DNA from: Propionivibrio sp.
Lineage (GTDB): Bacteria; Pseudomonadota; Gammaproteobacteria; Burkholderiales; Rhodocyclaceae
Reading direction: 5' to 3'
Assembly (NCBI RefSeq): GCF_017995515.1
Contig: NZ_JAGOIT010000009.1
Span: 11,866-51,370 of the forward strand
DNA: 39,505 nucleotides
In this document: piece by piece, positions 19,301 through 28,028 of the stretch
Numbering within the stretch: the stretch's first letter is position 1
How the letters are laid out: every line of letters begins with the position of its first letter
Notes under the pieces: model-generated
What the model saw: the letters and a program-made list of their open reading frames with translations, nothing else
Databases searched by the model: none
What the model was told of the DNA's origin: nothing
Made by a program: the position numbers and the translations under genes

Positions 19301-20194
19301 CTAGAACCCCAGGCTATCAAGCAGTTCATCAACCTGCTGCTGACTTACAACGACGTCGGTACGCCCTTCGGCGTTGATGACCGGGCCATTGAGCAGTGTC
19401 TGCACGGACTCCGTGCGCTTTTCTCCGGGCATGGTCTCGATGAGCAGGCCCATCAGTTGCGATTCAAGATCCTGCGCCAGGCCGACGACCTTCTTGATGA
19501 CCTGCCCGGTCAGATCCTGAAAGTCCTGCGCCATCATGATTTCCATCAGCTGCTCTTTCGTCGCCGACGTTCTCTGCGGCACCGCGTTCTTGAGATACGC
19601 CCGCGTCTCCGAGGCCAGCAGCTTGAACTCCTCGACGGTCAGCTTGTTCGCGTACAACGCATCCCACTTGTTCGCGAGCAGCACAGCGCCTTCTTCGAGT
19701 TCCTCCTGCAAGGGGTTGGCGATGTCGGTCGCGTTGAGCACCTTGCAGGCAGCCTGTTCCGTCAGGTTGGCGATGTATGCGAGCCGGTCCCGCGCATCCG
19801 GAATCGCGCTCACTGTTTTCTCGATCAGCTTGTCGTAACCCAACGCGCCAAGGGTGTCATGAAGCTGCCTCGCCATGAGACCAACCTGCTTGAAGACCTT
19901 GCCTTGCGCCGGCCAGGCATCCGAGCCCTCCGCGGTTACGGCGAGGTCGGAGGCTGCCGGCTCGCCGCGCTGCTTCCGCGCAATCGAATCGAACAATTCC
20001 TGCAGATCCTGCGAATCCTCTGCCGAACCATCGTTCTCACGCGCCTGCTGCATCAACGATGGTTTGGGAGCAGGTGCCGGCGCAGGTGTCGGCGCAGGTG
20101 TCGGCGCCGCGACAGAGGGTGTCGCCCCGCTGGCGATACTGTCAAACAGGGCTTCGAGTTCGCTGGAGTCGCCAGAGGTATTCGTGTCGCTCAT
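19301..20194 (-). CDS. cheZ: CheY-P phosphatase CheZ
   Basis: CheZ removes phosphate from CheY and so resets flagellar motor signalling. The 297-residue protein ends in QQQVDELLDSLGF, the CheY-binding C-terminal helix almost identical to that of E. coli. The middle forms the long helical hairpin, with the catalytic Gln in MMAQDFQDLTGQVIKKV. The N-terminal 100 residues are variable and carry an Ala/Pro repeat (about 32-43). They also contain two similar short acidic blocks, SELEALFDSIA and QDLQELFDSIA, which look like the C-terminal motif and may be extra CheY-binding sites. ATG 20194 overlaps nothing and lies just after the cheY stop. Confidence 0.95.
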   Translation of the reverse strand: MSDTNTSGDSSELEALFDSIASGATPSVAAPTPAPTPAPAPAPKPSLMQQARENDGSAEDSQDLQELFDSIARKQRGEPAASDLAVTAEGSDAWPAQGKVFKQVGLMARQLHDTLGALGYDKLIEKTVSAIPDARDRLAYIANLTEQAACKVLNATDIANPLQEELEEGAVLLANKWDALYANKLTVEEFKLLASETRAYLKNAVPQRTSATKEQLMEIMMAQDFQDLTGQVIKKVVGLAQDLESQLMGLLIETMPGEKRTESVQTLLNGPVINAEGRTDVVVSQQQVDELLDSLGF

Positions 20195-20195
20195 C

Positions 20196-20585
20196 CTAGG
20201 CACCCATTTTGTCGAATATTTTCTGCAGTTTTTCCGCCAGCGTCGCGGCGGTAAACGGCTTGACGATGTATCCGCTGGCACCGGCCTGGGCCGCGGCAAT
20301 GATGTTCTCCTTCTTGGCCTCCGCCGTAATCATCATGACGGGCAGGTGCGCCAGCGACGGGGTCGAGCGGATCGTCTGGAGCAACTGCAGGCCGTCCATG
20401 TTCGGCATGTTCCAGTCGGTCACGACGAACTCGAACCCGCCGGCCTGCAATTTCTGCAGCGCGATCGCACCGTCCTCTGCCTCGTCGACATTGGTGAAGC
20501 CCAGTTCCTTGAGCAGATTCCTGACAATGCGACGCATCGTCGAAAAATCGTCCACCACCAGAATTCGCAACTTCGGATCAGCCAT
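20196..20585 (-). CDS. cheY: chemotaxis response regulator CheY
   Basis: A 129-residue single receiver domain. Asp12 and Asp13 bind Mg2+, Asp57 in [12 protein letters not shown] is the phosphorylation site, Thr in MMITAEA and Lys in GYIVKPF complete the active site. The sequence [14 protein letters not shown] after the acidic pair is typical of flagellar-motor CheY, which binds FliM when phosphorylated. It lies directly before cheZ, its phosphatase, and 20 bp after the second cheV. Confidence 0.97.
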   Translation of the reverse strand: MADPKLRILVVDDFSTMRRIVRNLLKELGFTNVDEAEDGAIALQKLQAGGFEFVVTDWNMPNMDGLQLLQTIRSTPSLAHLPVMMITAEAKKENIIAAAQAGASGYIVKPFTAATLAEKLQKIFDKMGA

Positions 20586-20605
20586 TCTTTACTCCAGGAA
20601 TCTGT

Positions 20606-21550
20606 TTAGCGCTCGAGCATCGGGCGCAGCGTGTCTGCCAGCACTTCGGCATCAAACTTGGCAACGTAACCATCAACACCGACCGCCTGCCCCATGGCGC
20701 GATTGGCTTCAGAAGAGAGCGACGAGTGCATTACGACCGGAATACCGTCGAAGCGCGAATCGCTCTTGATGTGCTTGGTCAGCACATAGCCGTCCATCTC
20801 CGGCATTTCTGCATCAACCAGGATCAGGCGCACCTCGTTGCGCAACTCGGAACCGATCTGCTGTGCGTGCGCCGCCAGGCCCTGCAGACGGCTCCAGGCC
20901 TCGGCACCGTTGGTCGCATGCTTGTGCTTCACACCCAGCTTGTCGAAGACTTCGGCAATCTTGCGGCGAGCAACCACTGAATCGTCGGCGAAGAAAACGC
21001 TCGTTTCTTCGGGCACCTGCGCCGCCGGAATATCGACGATGATCGCCTCGCCAAAGGCGTTCGCCAGGATCTGCTCGACGTCGAGCAACGAGACCAGCGT
21101 ACCGTTCTCCAGTTCGGTGATTGCCGTAATCAACCCTTGGTTCGATGAGAGAACACTTTCTGGCGCACGGACCTTTTCCCAATCGACGCGGATGATGCGA
21201 TCCACTTCGTGAACGAGGAAACCCAGTGTCCGCTTCGAGTACTCGGCGACCATCATCGTCTTGCCGCGCTCGATCGGCTCATCCTTGTGCTCAAGGAAAC
21301 TTACCAGCGACAGCACGGGAATCACGTTGCCGCGCAGCGAAACCAGGCCTTCGACGCCACGCGGCATGTTCGGCGTCTTGGTGATGTGCGGCGTCCGCCC
21401 GACTTCGCGCACCTTGAACACGTTGATCCCGAAAGTCTCGCGCGTTCCCAGCGAAAACAGCAGGATTTCCATCTTGTTGGAGCCCGCGAGACGGGTCCGC
21501 GCATCGACGCTGTCGAGCAGGTTTTTCTTTTCTATCAGGTTCATTGACAT
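20606..21550 (-). CDS. cheV: CheV coupling protein (copy nearer cheY)
   Basis: A 314-residue CheW-receiver fusion. The CheW-like domain (about residues 25-165) contains the family segments FSLGTRETFGINVFKVREV and GLVSLRGNVIPVLSL. The receiver domain (about 180-310) has phospho-acceptor Asp in LILVDAEMPEMDGYVL. The Lys of the usual K-P is in GYVAKFD, so the following Pro is absent, as often in CheV. CheV proteins link receptors to CheA and adapt through phosphorylation. It is paralogous to its neighbour upstream and is separated from it by 26 bp. With no cheW in the window, these two may supply the coupling function locally. Confidence 0.94.
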   Translation of the reverse strand: MSMNLIEKKNLLDSVDARTRLAGSNKMEILLFSLGTRETFGINVFKVREVGRTPHITKTPNMPRGVEGLVSLRGNVIPVLSLVSFLEHKDEPIERGKTMMVAEYSKRTLGFLVHEVDRIIRVDWEKVRAPESVLSSNQGLITAITELENGTLVSLLDVEQILANAFGEAIIVDIPAAQVPEETSVFFADDSVVARRKIAEVFDKLGVKHKHATNGAEAWSRLQGLAAHAQQIGSELRNEVRLILVDAEMPEMDGYVLTKHIKSDSRFDGIPVVMHSSLSSEANRAMGQAVGVDGYVAKFDAEVLADTLRPMLER

Positions 21551-21576
21551 TGTCTTACTCCTGCGAGATCACTGCT

Positions 21577-22548
21577 TCAGGATGCCGGCTTGACGACGGG
21601 AACCGATCCCAACAGGCGCCGCGTGAGTGTTTCGGACAGTTTCTGCGCCTCGAATTTTGGCACATACTCATCGACACCGACCGACTTGCCGAGCTGCTGG
21701 TTGGACATGCCCGACAAGGAGGAGTGCATGATCACCGGGACACCGGCGAAGCGCGGATCGGTCTTGATCTTCTTGGTCAGGATGTAGCCGTCCATTTCCG
21801 GCATCTCGATATCGGTCAGGACCAGGCTGACGAGGTCGGTAATCTCCTGTCCGGAGGCTTTGGCGTAGGCCGCGATCTTTTCCAGCTCGTTCCAGGCATC
21901 GCGGCCATTGATCGAACTCACGTACTTGACCTTCATCGCGTCCAGCGTGCGCGTAATCTGCTTGCGCGCCACGATCGAGTCGTCGGCGAAGAAGACGGTC
22001 AGCTTCGGATCGTTCAGCGGCTTGATGTTGCGATAGACCACTTCGTCGTCGTAGTTGGTCGTTTCCGACAAGACCTTCTCGACGTCCATCATCATGACCA
22101 GTCGGCCGTCCGGCAGTTCGGTCACCGCGGTCACCAGGCCGCCCATCTCGGCCATCAGCATTTCGGGCGGCACCTTCATCTGGCTCCAGTCGAGGCGGAG
22201 AATGGTATCGACGCCTTCAACCAAAAAGCCCTGCGTATGACCGGCGTATTCGGTCACGATCATGATCGAGCGCGGCGTATCGGTTGCCACGCCGGCGTAG
22301 CGCGCCAGATCGACGACCGGGACGAGCACTCCGCGCAAACTGACCATGCCTTCCACCGACGCCGGCATTTCGGGCGCCGAGGTAATCGGCGGTGTACGCA
22401 TCACCTCACGCACCTTGAATACGTTGATGCCGAAAGTCTCTCTTCGACCAGTGATCGAATTCGTTCCAAGCGAAAAAAGCAGAATTTCCAGCTTGTTGGT
22501 ACCAGCCAGCTTGGTACGCGCATCGATACTCTTGAGCAGCTCTGACAT
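21577..22548 (-). CDS. cheV: CheV coupling protein (copy nearer cheB)
   Basis: A 323-residue CheW-receiver fusion, paralogous to the next gene downstream. The CheW-like part has FSLGTNSITGRRETFGINVFK, with a short extra loop (NSITGR) not found in the neighbour, and GMVSLRGVLVPVVDLARY. The receiver part has Asp in LVLTDIEMPEMDGYIL and Lys in EYVPKFEA. The start has a good GGGAG upstream. The duplication followed by divergence suggests that the two copies serve different receptors or receptor states, but that is inference. Confidence 0.94.
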   Translation of the reverse strand: MSELLKSIDARTKLAGTNKLEILLFSLGTNSITGRRETFGINVFKVREVMRTPPITSAPEMPASVEGMVSLRGVLVPVVDLARYAGVATDTPRSIMIVTEYAGHTQGFLVEGVDTILRLDWSQMKVPPEMLMAEMGGLVTAVTELPDGRLVMMMDVEKVLSETTNYDDEVVYRNIKPLNDPKLTVFFADDSIVARKQITRTLDAMKVKYVSSINGRDAWNELEKIAAYAKASGQEITDLVSLVLTDIEMPEMDGYILTKKIKTDPRFAGVPVIMHSSLSGMSNQQLGKSVGVDEYVPKFEAQKLSETLTRRLLGSVPVVKPAS

Positions 22549-22723
22549 GCCTGAACTCCCTCTTGGGAAAATAACCCTGCGGGCTTATTGATTACATCTT
22601 AATCGAACGAATGCCATTTCACCACAAACGTCCGGGGAAAACGCAAATGCCTGAACTCCCTGCGAATGCTGGCACTCGTCGTGGTTCGCGGGGACCTGGC
22701 AGGGGGCGTTTCGAAGCCCGGAC
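22549..22723. other. gap between cheB and the first cheV, with a 15-bp direct repeat
   Basis: A 175-bp stretch without a credible gene. The word ATGCCTGAACTCCCT occurs at 22547-22561 and again at 22647-22661, exactly 100 bp apart; on the minus strand the first copy is the ribosome binding site and start of cheV. The spacing suggests a partial local duplication. No consensus promoter or terminator is clear, so read-through from cheB to cheV is possible. Confidence 0.6.
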
Positions 22724-23344
22724 TCAGACCCGGCCGAGTGCTTGCATAACGCGTCGCGGCAGTTCGCCGAGCGGCGCGACTTCTTCGACCGCGCCGATCA
22801 GCGCCGCCTCGCGCGGCATCCCGTAGACGACGCACGTCGCCTCGTCCTGACCGAACGTCCGCGCGCCGGCCTGGCGCATGCGCAGAAGCCCGTTGGCGCC
22901 GTCCTTGCCCATCCCGGTGAGGATGACGCCAACCGCGTTCCTGCCGACGATTTCGGCCGCGGAGTCGAACAGAACATCGACCGAAGGGCGGTGCCGATTC
23001 ACCGGTGCCGTCTTCATCAACTCGGTGAGATAGCCCGAAGGCGTACGCCGGATCTTCAGGTGCGAATGCCCCGGTGCGATATAGACCACGCCGGACTCCA
23101 GCACCTCCCCGCCCTGCGCCTCTATCACGCGCGGTTTGCACAGGCTGTTCAGGCGCGCAGCGAACGAACCGGTGAAGGACTCGGGCATGTGCTGGACGAT
23201 GAGAATGGGCACGCAATCGGCCGGGATACCGAGCAGGAACGTCTTGACCGCCTCGGTTCCGCCTGTCGAAGCCCCGACGAAGACGATCTTTCCGCCCGCT
23301 GGCAACGGCCGCAGCGAAGGGACCTTCTTTGCTGCGCTATCCAT
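22724..23344 (-). CDS. cheB: CheB-type protein-glutamate methylesterase without receiver domain
   Basis: A 206-residue protein consisting of the CheB catalytic domain alone. Ser26 ([12 protein letters not shown]), His52 (IVQHMP) and Asp148 ([11 protein letters not shown]) form the expected triad, so it should demethylate or deamidate receptor glutamates. The N-terminal receiver domain and linker found in standard CheB (about 350 residues) are missing. The frame before the start is the end of cheR, with an 8-bp overlap, so the receiver has not simply been lost through a nearby frameshift. Control by phosphorylation from CheA therefore seems absent or supplied by another protein. Confidence 0.92.
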   Translation of the reverse strand: MDSAAKKVPSLRPLPAGGKIVFVGASTGGTEAVKTFLLGIPADCVPILIVQHMPESFTGSFAARLNSLCKPRVIEAQGGEVLESGVVYIAPGHSHLKIRRTPSGYLTELMKTAPVNRHRPSVDVLFDSAAEIVGRNAVGVILTGMGKDGANGLLRMRQAGARTFGQDEATCVVYGMPREAALIGAVEEVAPLGELPRRVMQALGRV

Positions 23345-24218
23345 TCACGCGCGCCCCGGGCGTCAGCTGGTAGACGGTCTTCCCCTGCGAACGGAATATA
23401 TCGGCCGCGTGCAGAAAACTTTCCGAATGCCCGGCAAACAACAGCCCGCTTTCGCCCATCAGCGGCGCAAAACGTTTCAGAATCTTGTGCTGGGTCGGCT
23501 TGTCGAAATAAATCATCACATTGCGGCAAAACAGGGCGTCGAGCGGCCCGCGTATCGCCCAGTTCGGCTCAAGCAGATTGAGGCGCTGGAAGCTGACCAG
23601 CCGCCGAAGTTCCGGCTTGATCGCAAACGTCCCGCTCTGCGCGCCGGTTCCCTTGACGAAAAAGCGGCTGAGTCGTTCCGGCGAAAGCTTGTCGACGCGA
23701 TCGTGTGCATAAACCGCTTTCGATGCCGTAGCGAGCACGTTCGTATCAAGATCGGAGGCGACGATGCTGACCGGCACGTTGAAGCTGTTGAACGTCTCGA
23801 CCACGGTCATCGCGATACTGTACGGCTCCTCGCCGGTCGAGGCGGCCGAGCACCAGATCTTGATCGGCGACTTGCCCTGAAGCTTCTTGAGATGCTCGGC
23901 AAGGATCGGGAAATGATGCGGCTCGCGGAAGAAGGACGTGAGGTTGGTCGTCAGTGAATTGACGAACTTTTCCCACTCGAGGCGATCGCCGCGCTCGAGC
24001 AGCGCGAGGTAGTCGCCGAAGGATTTCAGCCGCGTCTCGCGCAGGCGCCGCGCCAGCCGGCTGTAGACCATGTCCTGCTTGGCCGGCGAGAGCGAAATTC
24101 CGGCGTGCTCGTAGATGAGTTTGCGCACACGCTCGAAATCCGCGTTGGTGAAGACGAACTCGCGCTCGCCGGATTCACGCGGGGACGATATCGGATTGAA
24201 AGGAAATTTCTGTTCCAT
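23337..24218 (-). CDS. cheR: chemotaxis protein methyltransferase CheR
   Basis: CheR (293 residues) methylates receptor glutamates with S-adenosylmethionine. The N-terminal helical domain (about 22-90) carries [21 protein letters not shown]. The catalytic domain has [10 protein letters not shown], the SAM-binding [16 protein letters not shown], the acidic IVASDLD strand and CRNVMIYFD. No pentapeptide-binding TPR extension is present. ATG 24218 is chosen over the longer frame because it gives the family length. It overlaps cheB by 8 bp and lies 55 bp after motB. Confidence 0.95.
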   Translation of the reverse strand: MEQKFPFNPISSPRESGEREFVFTNADFERVRKLIYEHAGISLSPAKQDMVYSRLARRLRETRLKSFGDYLALLERGDRLEWEKFVNSLTTNLTSFFREPHHFPILAEHLKKLQGKSPIKIWCSAASTGEEPYSIAMTVVETFNSFNVPVSIVASDLDTNVLATASKAVYAHDRVDKLSPERLSRFFVKGTGAQSGTFAIKPELRRLVSFQRLNLLEPNWAIRGPLDALFCRNVMIYFDKPTQHKILKRFAPLMGESGLLFAGHSESFLHAADIFRSQGKTVYQLTPGARVNG

Positions 24219-24273
24219 CGCGGTCAACTCCAGGTTTGTCGCACTGCGCGGGCGAACCGATCGACGCGCAGCC

Positions 24274-25245
24274 CTACATCTTGTCGGCCGGCGGCGCCTC
24301 CGGGGCCACGGTTTCGGTCTCCGCGCCGACACCGACGTCAACGGTCGCGTTCCCATCTTCCTGCAGCATCGCCTCTTCGGTCCGCTTGTTCAGGACAACG
24401 ATGTTGATGCGCCGGTTGCTCGAACTCAGCGGGTCGTTCTTGTCGAAGAGCACCATCGACGAGAGGCCGACGACGCGCAGCACCTTGTTCTCGTCCATAC
24501 CACCGGCGATCATCTCGCGCCGCGACGCGTTGGCGCGATTGGCCGAAAGCTCCCAGTTGGAAAAGCCCTTTTCGCCGCCGACGAACTGCGCCGCGTCGGT
24601 ATGCCCGGAGAAGCTCACCTTGTTCGGCACGGAGTTGAGCGCCAGGCCGATCTCGCGCAGGATCACCTTCGAGTAAGGCTTCAGTTCGGCGCTGCTCGTA
24701 TCGAACATCGGCCGGTTCTGCTCGTCGATGATCTGGATGCGCAACCCTTCGGTCGTCACGTCCATCAGCAACTGGCTCTTGAACTGCCGGAGCATCGAAT
24801 TGCCTTCGATCAGCTGCTCGATACTCTGCTTGAGCTGGTTCAGCGTCGCCTTTTCGCGCCGCTCGAATTCCTTGCGCAATTGCTCCGTTTTGAGCTGCTC
24901 CGTCTTCGCTTCGCGCACCGTCGCGCCACGCTTCTTCGATTCGACGTCGCCATCCTTGACCTGACCGGCGCTGCTCGTCAGATCCTTGCCGCCGCCGTTC
25001 AGGATGCTCGTTGCGTCACCGGCGCCACTGCCGCCGGACATGCCGACCTTGAGCGGATTCTGGAAGAACTCGGCAATCCCCTTGAGATCGCCGTTGGCAG
25101 TCGAGCCAAGCAGCCACATGAGAAGAAAGAAGGCCATCATCGCCGTCACGAAGTCGGCATAGGCAATCTTCCACGCGCCACCGTGGTGACCACCGGCGAC
25201 TTTCTTGATGCGCTTGATGACGATGGGGCGTACGTCTTCGCTCAT
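24274..25245 (-). CDS. motB: flagellar stator protein MotB
   Basis: MotB (323 residues) anchors the stator to peptidoglycan and forms the ion channel with MotA. A single membrane segment (about residues 29-47) contains the ion-binding Asp31 (AYADFVTAMMAFFLLMW). A periplasmic linker follows, and then an OmpA-like peptidoglycan-binding domain (about 165-290) with FSGHTDAAQF and the ANRANASRREMI block. The sequence is of the proton-type MotB, with no PomB-like features evident. ATG 25245 follows AAGGA by 6 nt; a TTG two codons earlier is the alternative. It follows motA after 28 bp. Confidence 0.95.
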   Translation of the reverse strand: MSEDVRPIVIKRIKKVAGGHHGGAWKIAYADFVTAMMAFFLLMWLLGSTANGDLKGIAEFFQNPLKVGMSGGSGAGDATSILNGGGKDLTSSAGQVKDGDVESKKRGATVREAKTEQLKTEQLRKEFERREKATLNQLKQSIEQLIEGNSMLRQFKSQLLMDVTTEGLRIQIIDEQNRPMFDTSSAELKPYSKVILREIGLALNSVPNKVSFSGHTDAAQFVGGEKGFSNWELSANRANASRREMIAGGMDENKVLRVVGLSSMVLFDKNDPLSSSNRRINIVVLNKRTEEAMLQEDGNATVDVGVGAETETVAPEAPPADKM

Positions 25246-25273
25246 GGGCAATCCTTATCCGGCGACCAACGGC

Positions 25274-26131
25274 TCATTTACCCTTGCGCGCCTTGAGCTC
25301 TTCCTCAAGCTCGCCGAACGTCGGGCGATCGCCCGCGAACAGCACCTTGCGCCCGAACTCCACGGCCACCTGCGGCGCATATCCCGACATCGAGGCAAGC
25401 AGGACGACCTTGATCACCTGGTAGATCTTCGAGCCCTCACTGGACTTTTGCTCCAGGAGCGAGGCAATCGGCGAAATGAAGCCGTACGCAACCAGGATAC
25501 CGAGGAAGGTTCCGACCAACGCGCCGCCAATCATCTTGCCGAGCACGGCCGGCGGCTCCCCGACCGAGCCCATCACGTTCACAACGCCCATCACCGCAAC
25601 GACAATACCGAATGCCGGGGTCGAATCCGCAACCTTGCTCATGACGTGGCCAGGCACCTCGACCTCATGGTGGTGCGTTTCGATTTCGATATCCATCAGA
25701 TTCTCTATCTCGAGCGCGTTGAGATTGCCGCCGACCATCATGCGCAGGTAGTCCGTGATGAACTCCATCACGTGATGATCGTGCGCAATCGTCGGATACT
25801 TGCTGAAGATGGGGCTATCGTGCGGATTTTCGACGTCATTTTCGATCGACATCAGGCCTTCCTTGCGCACCTTGGAAAGCACCTCGAAGAGCATGGCCAG
25901 GAGATCGACATAAAGCGCCTTGGAGAACTTCGACCCCTTGAAGATGCTGGGCAGCGCACCGACAGTCGCCTTGATCACCTTGATGTCGTTGCCGGCCACG
26001 AAGCCGCCGACCGCCAGGCCGACGATGGCGATGTACTCCATCGGCACCCACAAGGCAGCCAGGCTGCCGTGCACGGCGTAGGTACCGAGCGATGCCCCAA
26101 GAATGATGATGTAGCCGACGATTAGAAACAT
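25274..26131 (-). CDS. motA: flagellar stator protein MotA
   Basis: MotA (285 residues) has four membrane segments: about 1-20, 32-50, 168-192 and 202-225. A large cytoplasmic loop lies between the second and third and meets FliG in the rotor. The stator-gate prolines are seen in ADSTPAFGIVVAVMGVVNVM and GFISPIASLL. The gene has GGAGAAG just before its ATG and is the first gene of the minus-strand motility/chemotaxis series. It is the usual partner of motB next door. Confidence 0.95.
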   Translation of the reverse strand: MFLIVGYIIILGASLGTYAVHGSLAALWVPMEYIAIVGLAVGGFVAGNDIKVIKATVGALPSIFKGSKFSKALYVDLLAMLFEVLSKVRKEGLMSIENDVENPHDSPIFSKYPTIAHDHHVMEFITDYLRMMVGGNLNALEIENLMDIEIETHHHEVEVPGHVMSKVADSTPAFGIVVAVMGVVNVMGSVGEPPAVLGKMIGGALVGTFLGILVAYGFISPIASLLEQKSSEGSKIYQVIKVVLLASMSGYAPQVAVEFGRKVLFAGDRPTFGELEEELKARKGK

Positions 26132-26186
26132 TCAACTTCTCCTGTCACCACCGCGCCGCGGTAGTGATTCGCCATGAATTCCGGGC

Positions 26187-26215
26187 ATTGTAGCGGGATG
26201 ATCCGGCTCGGGAAA
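26187..26215 (-). promoter_or_regulatory. candidate sigma-70-like promoter of motA
   Basis: On the minus strand TTTCCC (26215-26210) is followed after 17 nt by TACAAT (26192-26187), ending 55 bp before the motA start. The -10 fits well and the -35 only partly. I found no sequence close to the FliA (sigma-28) consensus in this 158-bp divergent gap, although such control would be usual for motility genes. Confidence 0.35.
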
Positions 26216-26289
26216 CAAGCAAAACCCCGCGCGGCGCAAGGCCGGGTCCAATCATATAGAATCGGAAGCATCCATATGGGCGATTTCTT

Positions 26290-26832
26290 ATGAACTACTG
26301 TTCCGAATGCGGCGCGGCCGTCGAACTCCGAACGCCCTCGGGCGACACGCTGCCGCGCCACATCTGCACGCGCTGCGAAACGATCCACTACCAGAACCCG
26401 AAAGTCGTCGTCGGCAGCATCGTCGAATGGGAGGGCGGCATCCTGCTTTGTCGCCGCGCCATCGAACCGCGCTACGGATTGTGGACACTGCCGGCCGGCT
26501 TCATGGAGAACGCCGAGTCAACGACGCAGGCGGCGATGCGTGAAACGCAGGAGGAAGCCTGCGCCAGCATTGACGTCGATTCGCTTTTTGCACTCGTCAA
26601 CATTCCGGGAATCGATCAGGTGCACCTGTTCTACCGCGGCAGGCTCAAGGATTCGAGCCACGCCGCCGGCCCGGAAAGCCTGGAGACCGCACTATTCCGT
26701 GAAGAGAACATTCCCTGGAGCGAGCTCGCATTCCGCAGCGTCGAGTATTGCCTGCGCACCTACCTCGCCGACCGGCGCGCGCGGCGCTTCGAGTTCCACG
26801 AAACCGAACTGCCGCCGCTGAAAGGCTATTGA
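26290..26832 (+). CDS. Nudix hydrolase with N-terminal zinc ribbon
   Basis: A 180-residue protein. Cys4, Cys7, Cys26 and Cys29 (YCSECG and ICTRCE) form a zinc ribbon like that of NudC-type and related Nudix enzymes. The Nudix box GX5EX7REUXEEXGU is seen from Gly70 to about Ala90 (GFMENAESTTQAAMRETQEE). It should cleave a nucleoside diphosphate linked to another group; NADH, ADP-ribose or similar dinucleotides are likely given the ribbon, but the substrate cannot be fixed. It is divergent from motA and stops 3 bp before the convergent TonB-like gene. Confidence 0.9.
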   Translation: MNYCSECGAAVELRTPSGDTLPRHICTRCETIHYQNPKVVVGSIVEWEGGILLCRRAIEPRYGLWTLPAGFMENAESTTQAAMRETQEEACASIDVDSLFALVNIPGIDQVHLFYRGRLKDSSHAAGPESLETALFREENIPWSELAFRSVEYCLRTYLADRRARRFEFHETELPPLKGY

Positions 26833-26835
26833 CGG

Positions 26836-27603
26836 CTACTGCGCCTCGTCCAGGCTGAACTTGACCGGCAACGGAATCTCGAGATCACGCCCACGCAACC
26901 CATCCGGCAATGTCGTCGTGCGCGCCGCCTGCGCCATCATCTGCACCGCCTGCTCGTCGAGCAGATCGTGGCCGCTTGAACGGACGACAACCACATCCGG
27001 CGCAGGCAACGCCGAAGCAAAACGGATCGCCACTTCGACCGTACCTTCCCATCCGCGCTCCCGCGCCAACGCCGGATAGCGCTTGAAGCGCCGCGCGGCG
27101 GACGCCAGCGAAACACGGTAGCGGCGCACATCGTCGGCACTGACGCCGGCTCGCACGCCGGGCGCTTCATCGACCGCAGGCGCACTGGCCGGGGCCGGAG
27201 CGGCCGCCGCTGAAGGCGTTGCAGGCATGGCATCGGAAACGCCGGCGGCGACCGGTGTTACGGGCTCCAGAAGCGGCGACGCCTCGCGCACGGCAAAGCG
27301 TGCCCGTGACGGCGCGGCCTGGCTTGCCGCGCGCTTTTGCGGTGCCGGAGCCGCCTTCTGCGCCTCGGCGCGCGATGACGGTGTCGGCTGAACCGCCCGG
27401 CTTTTGCGCGACATCTCGACCATCGGCGTTACGGGCTTGACCGGCTCGGGTAGCCGTTTCGGCGCAATCACGATATTCATTGCAACGGCCGGCACGCCCG
27501 CTTGCGGCCGATACGTCGAAACGACGCCGAGCAACAGTACGGCATGGACCGACAGCGAGAAGAGCAGCGCCTGGATCAGCGTGCGGTATTCGTGAAAGCG
27601 CAT
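26836..27603 (-). CDS. tonB: TonB-like energy transducer
   Basis: A 255-residue protein with the TonB plan: a short cytoplasmic N-terminus, one membrane anchor (about residues 9-28, containing the Ser-x-x-x-His pair SLSVHAVLLLG), an Ala/Pro-rich periplasmic linker and a C-terminal TonB domain (RFKRYPALARERGWEGTVEV and LDEQAVQMM). It would couple the proton motive force to outer-membrane receptors for iron chelates or vitamin B12. No exbB, exbD or receptor gene is adjacent. ATG 27603 is used; a TTG five codons upstream is possible, and neither has a good ribosome binding site. Confidence 0.88.
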   Translation of the reverse strand: MRFHEYRTLIQALLFSLSVHAVLLLGVVSTYRPQAGVPAVAMNIVIAPKRLPEPVKPVTPMVEMSRKSRAVQPTPSSRAEAQKAAPAPQKRAASQAAPSRARFAVREASPLLEPVTPVAAGVSDAMPATPSAAAAPAPASAPAVDEAPGVRAGVSADDVRRYRVSLASAARRFKRYPALARERGWEGTVEVAIRFASALPAPDVVVVRSSGHDLLDEQAVQMMAQAARTTTLPDGLRGRDLEIPLPVKFSLDEAQ

Positions 27604-27647
27604 CGAAAACGTGGGCAAAGATGGCGGATTAGTGAGCCTAAAAACCT

Positions 27648-27802
27648 CACCGCAAAGGCGCTTAGGCGCAAAGATCGCAAAGGAAACAACGGGTTAATCG
27701 TACTTGATCATTCACCCCATGGGTGACCCAGGCAGATACGCGCTGTTCGCGTAGCGCTTTGATTTTCTTTGCGAACCTTTGCATCTTTGCGCCTTTGCGG
27801 TG
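27648..27802. repeat. dispersed inverted repeat (hairpin family, copy 2)
   Basis: A long inverted repeat inside the 425-bp gap between tonB and the cation facilitator gene. The left arm begins CACCGCAAAGGCGC (27648-27661) and continues with GGCGCAAAGATCGCAAAGG. The right arm ends with CATCTTTGCGCCTTTGCGG and TG (to 27802). The outer 14 bp of the arms are nearly perfect complements. Apart from this repeat I see no gene, promoter or RNA in 27604-28028; the open frames there are produced by the repeat. Confidence 0.8.
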
Positions 27803-28028
27803 AAGAATTGAGTTTTTCAGGGTGCAAACAAGTGGCGTCGACAGCGTGTCGATCTGCATATTGTCCGGGCAAAAACACGGTTTCGTGCCCTTCTGTTTTG
27901 GTGGTAAATTCGTCCGGATCGATTCACCCGGCACCGCAAGCCGTCCCGGAACGGCGCGGCCAGTTTAGCATTGCGCACCGATGATGCCCGCGCGGCGCGG
28001 ATCTCACCCATACGGCAGGAGCAAGCCC

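Noticed and set aside
22599-23216. 205-residue frame overlapping cheB
   Set aside because: Arg/Gly/Ala-rich composition typical of an out-of-frame reading; CheB with a full catalytic triad occupies the same DNA.
24274-26131. Sodium-type PomAB instead of MotAB
   Set aside because: The visible motifs fit proton-type MotAB and I saw no feature that specifically favours PomAB; ion specificity cannot be proved from sequence alone.
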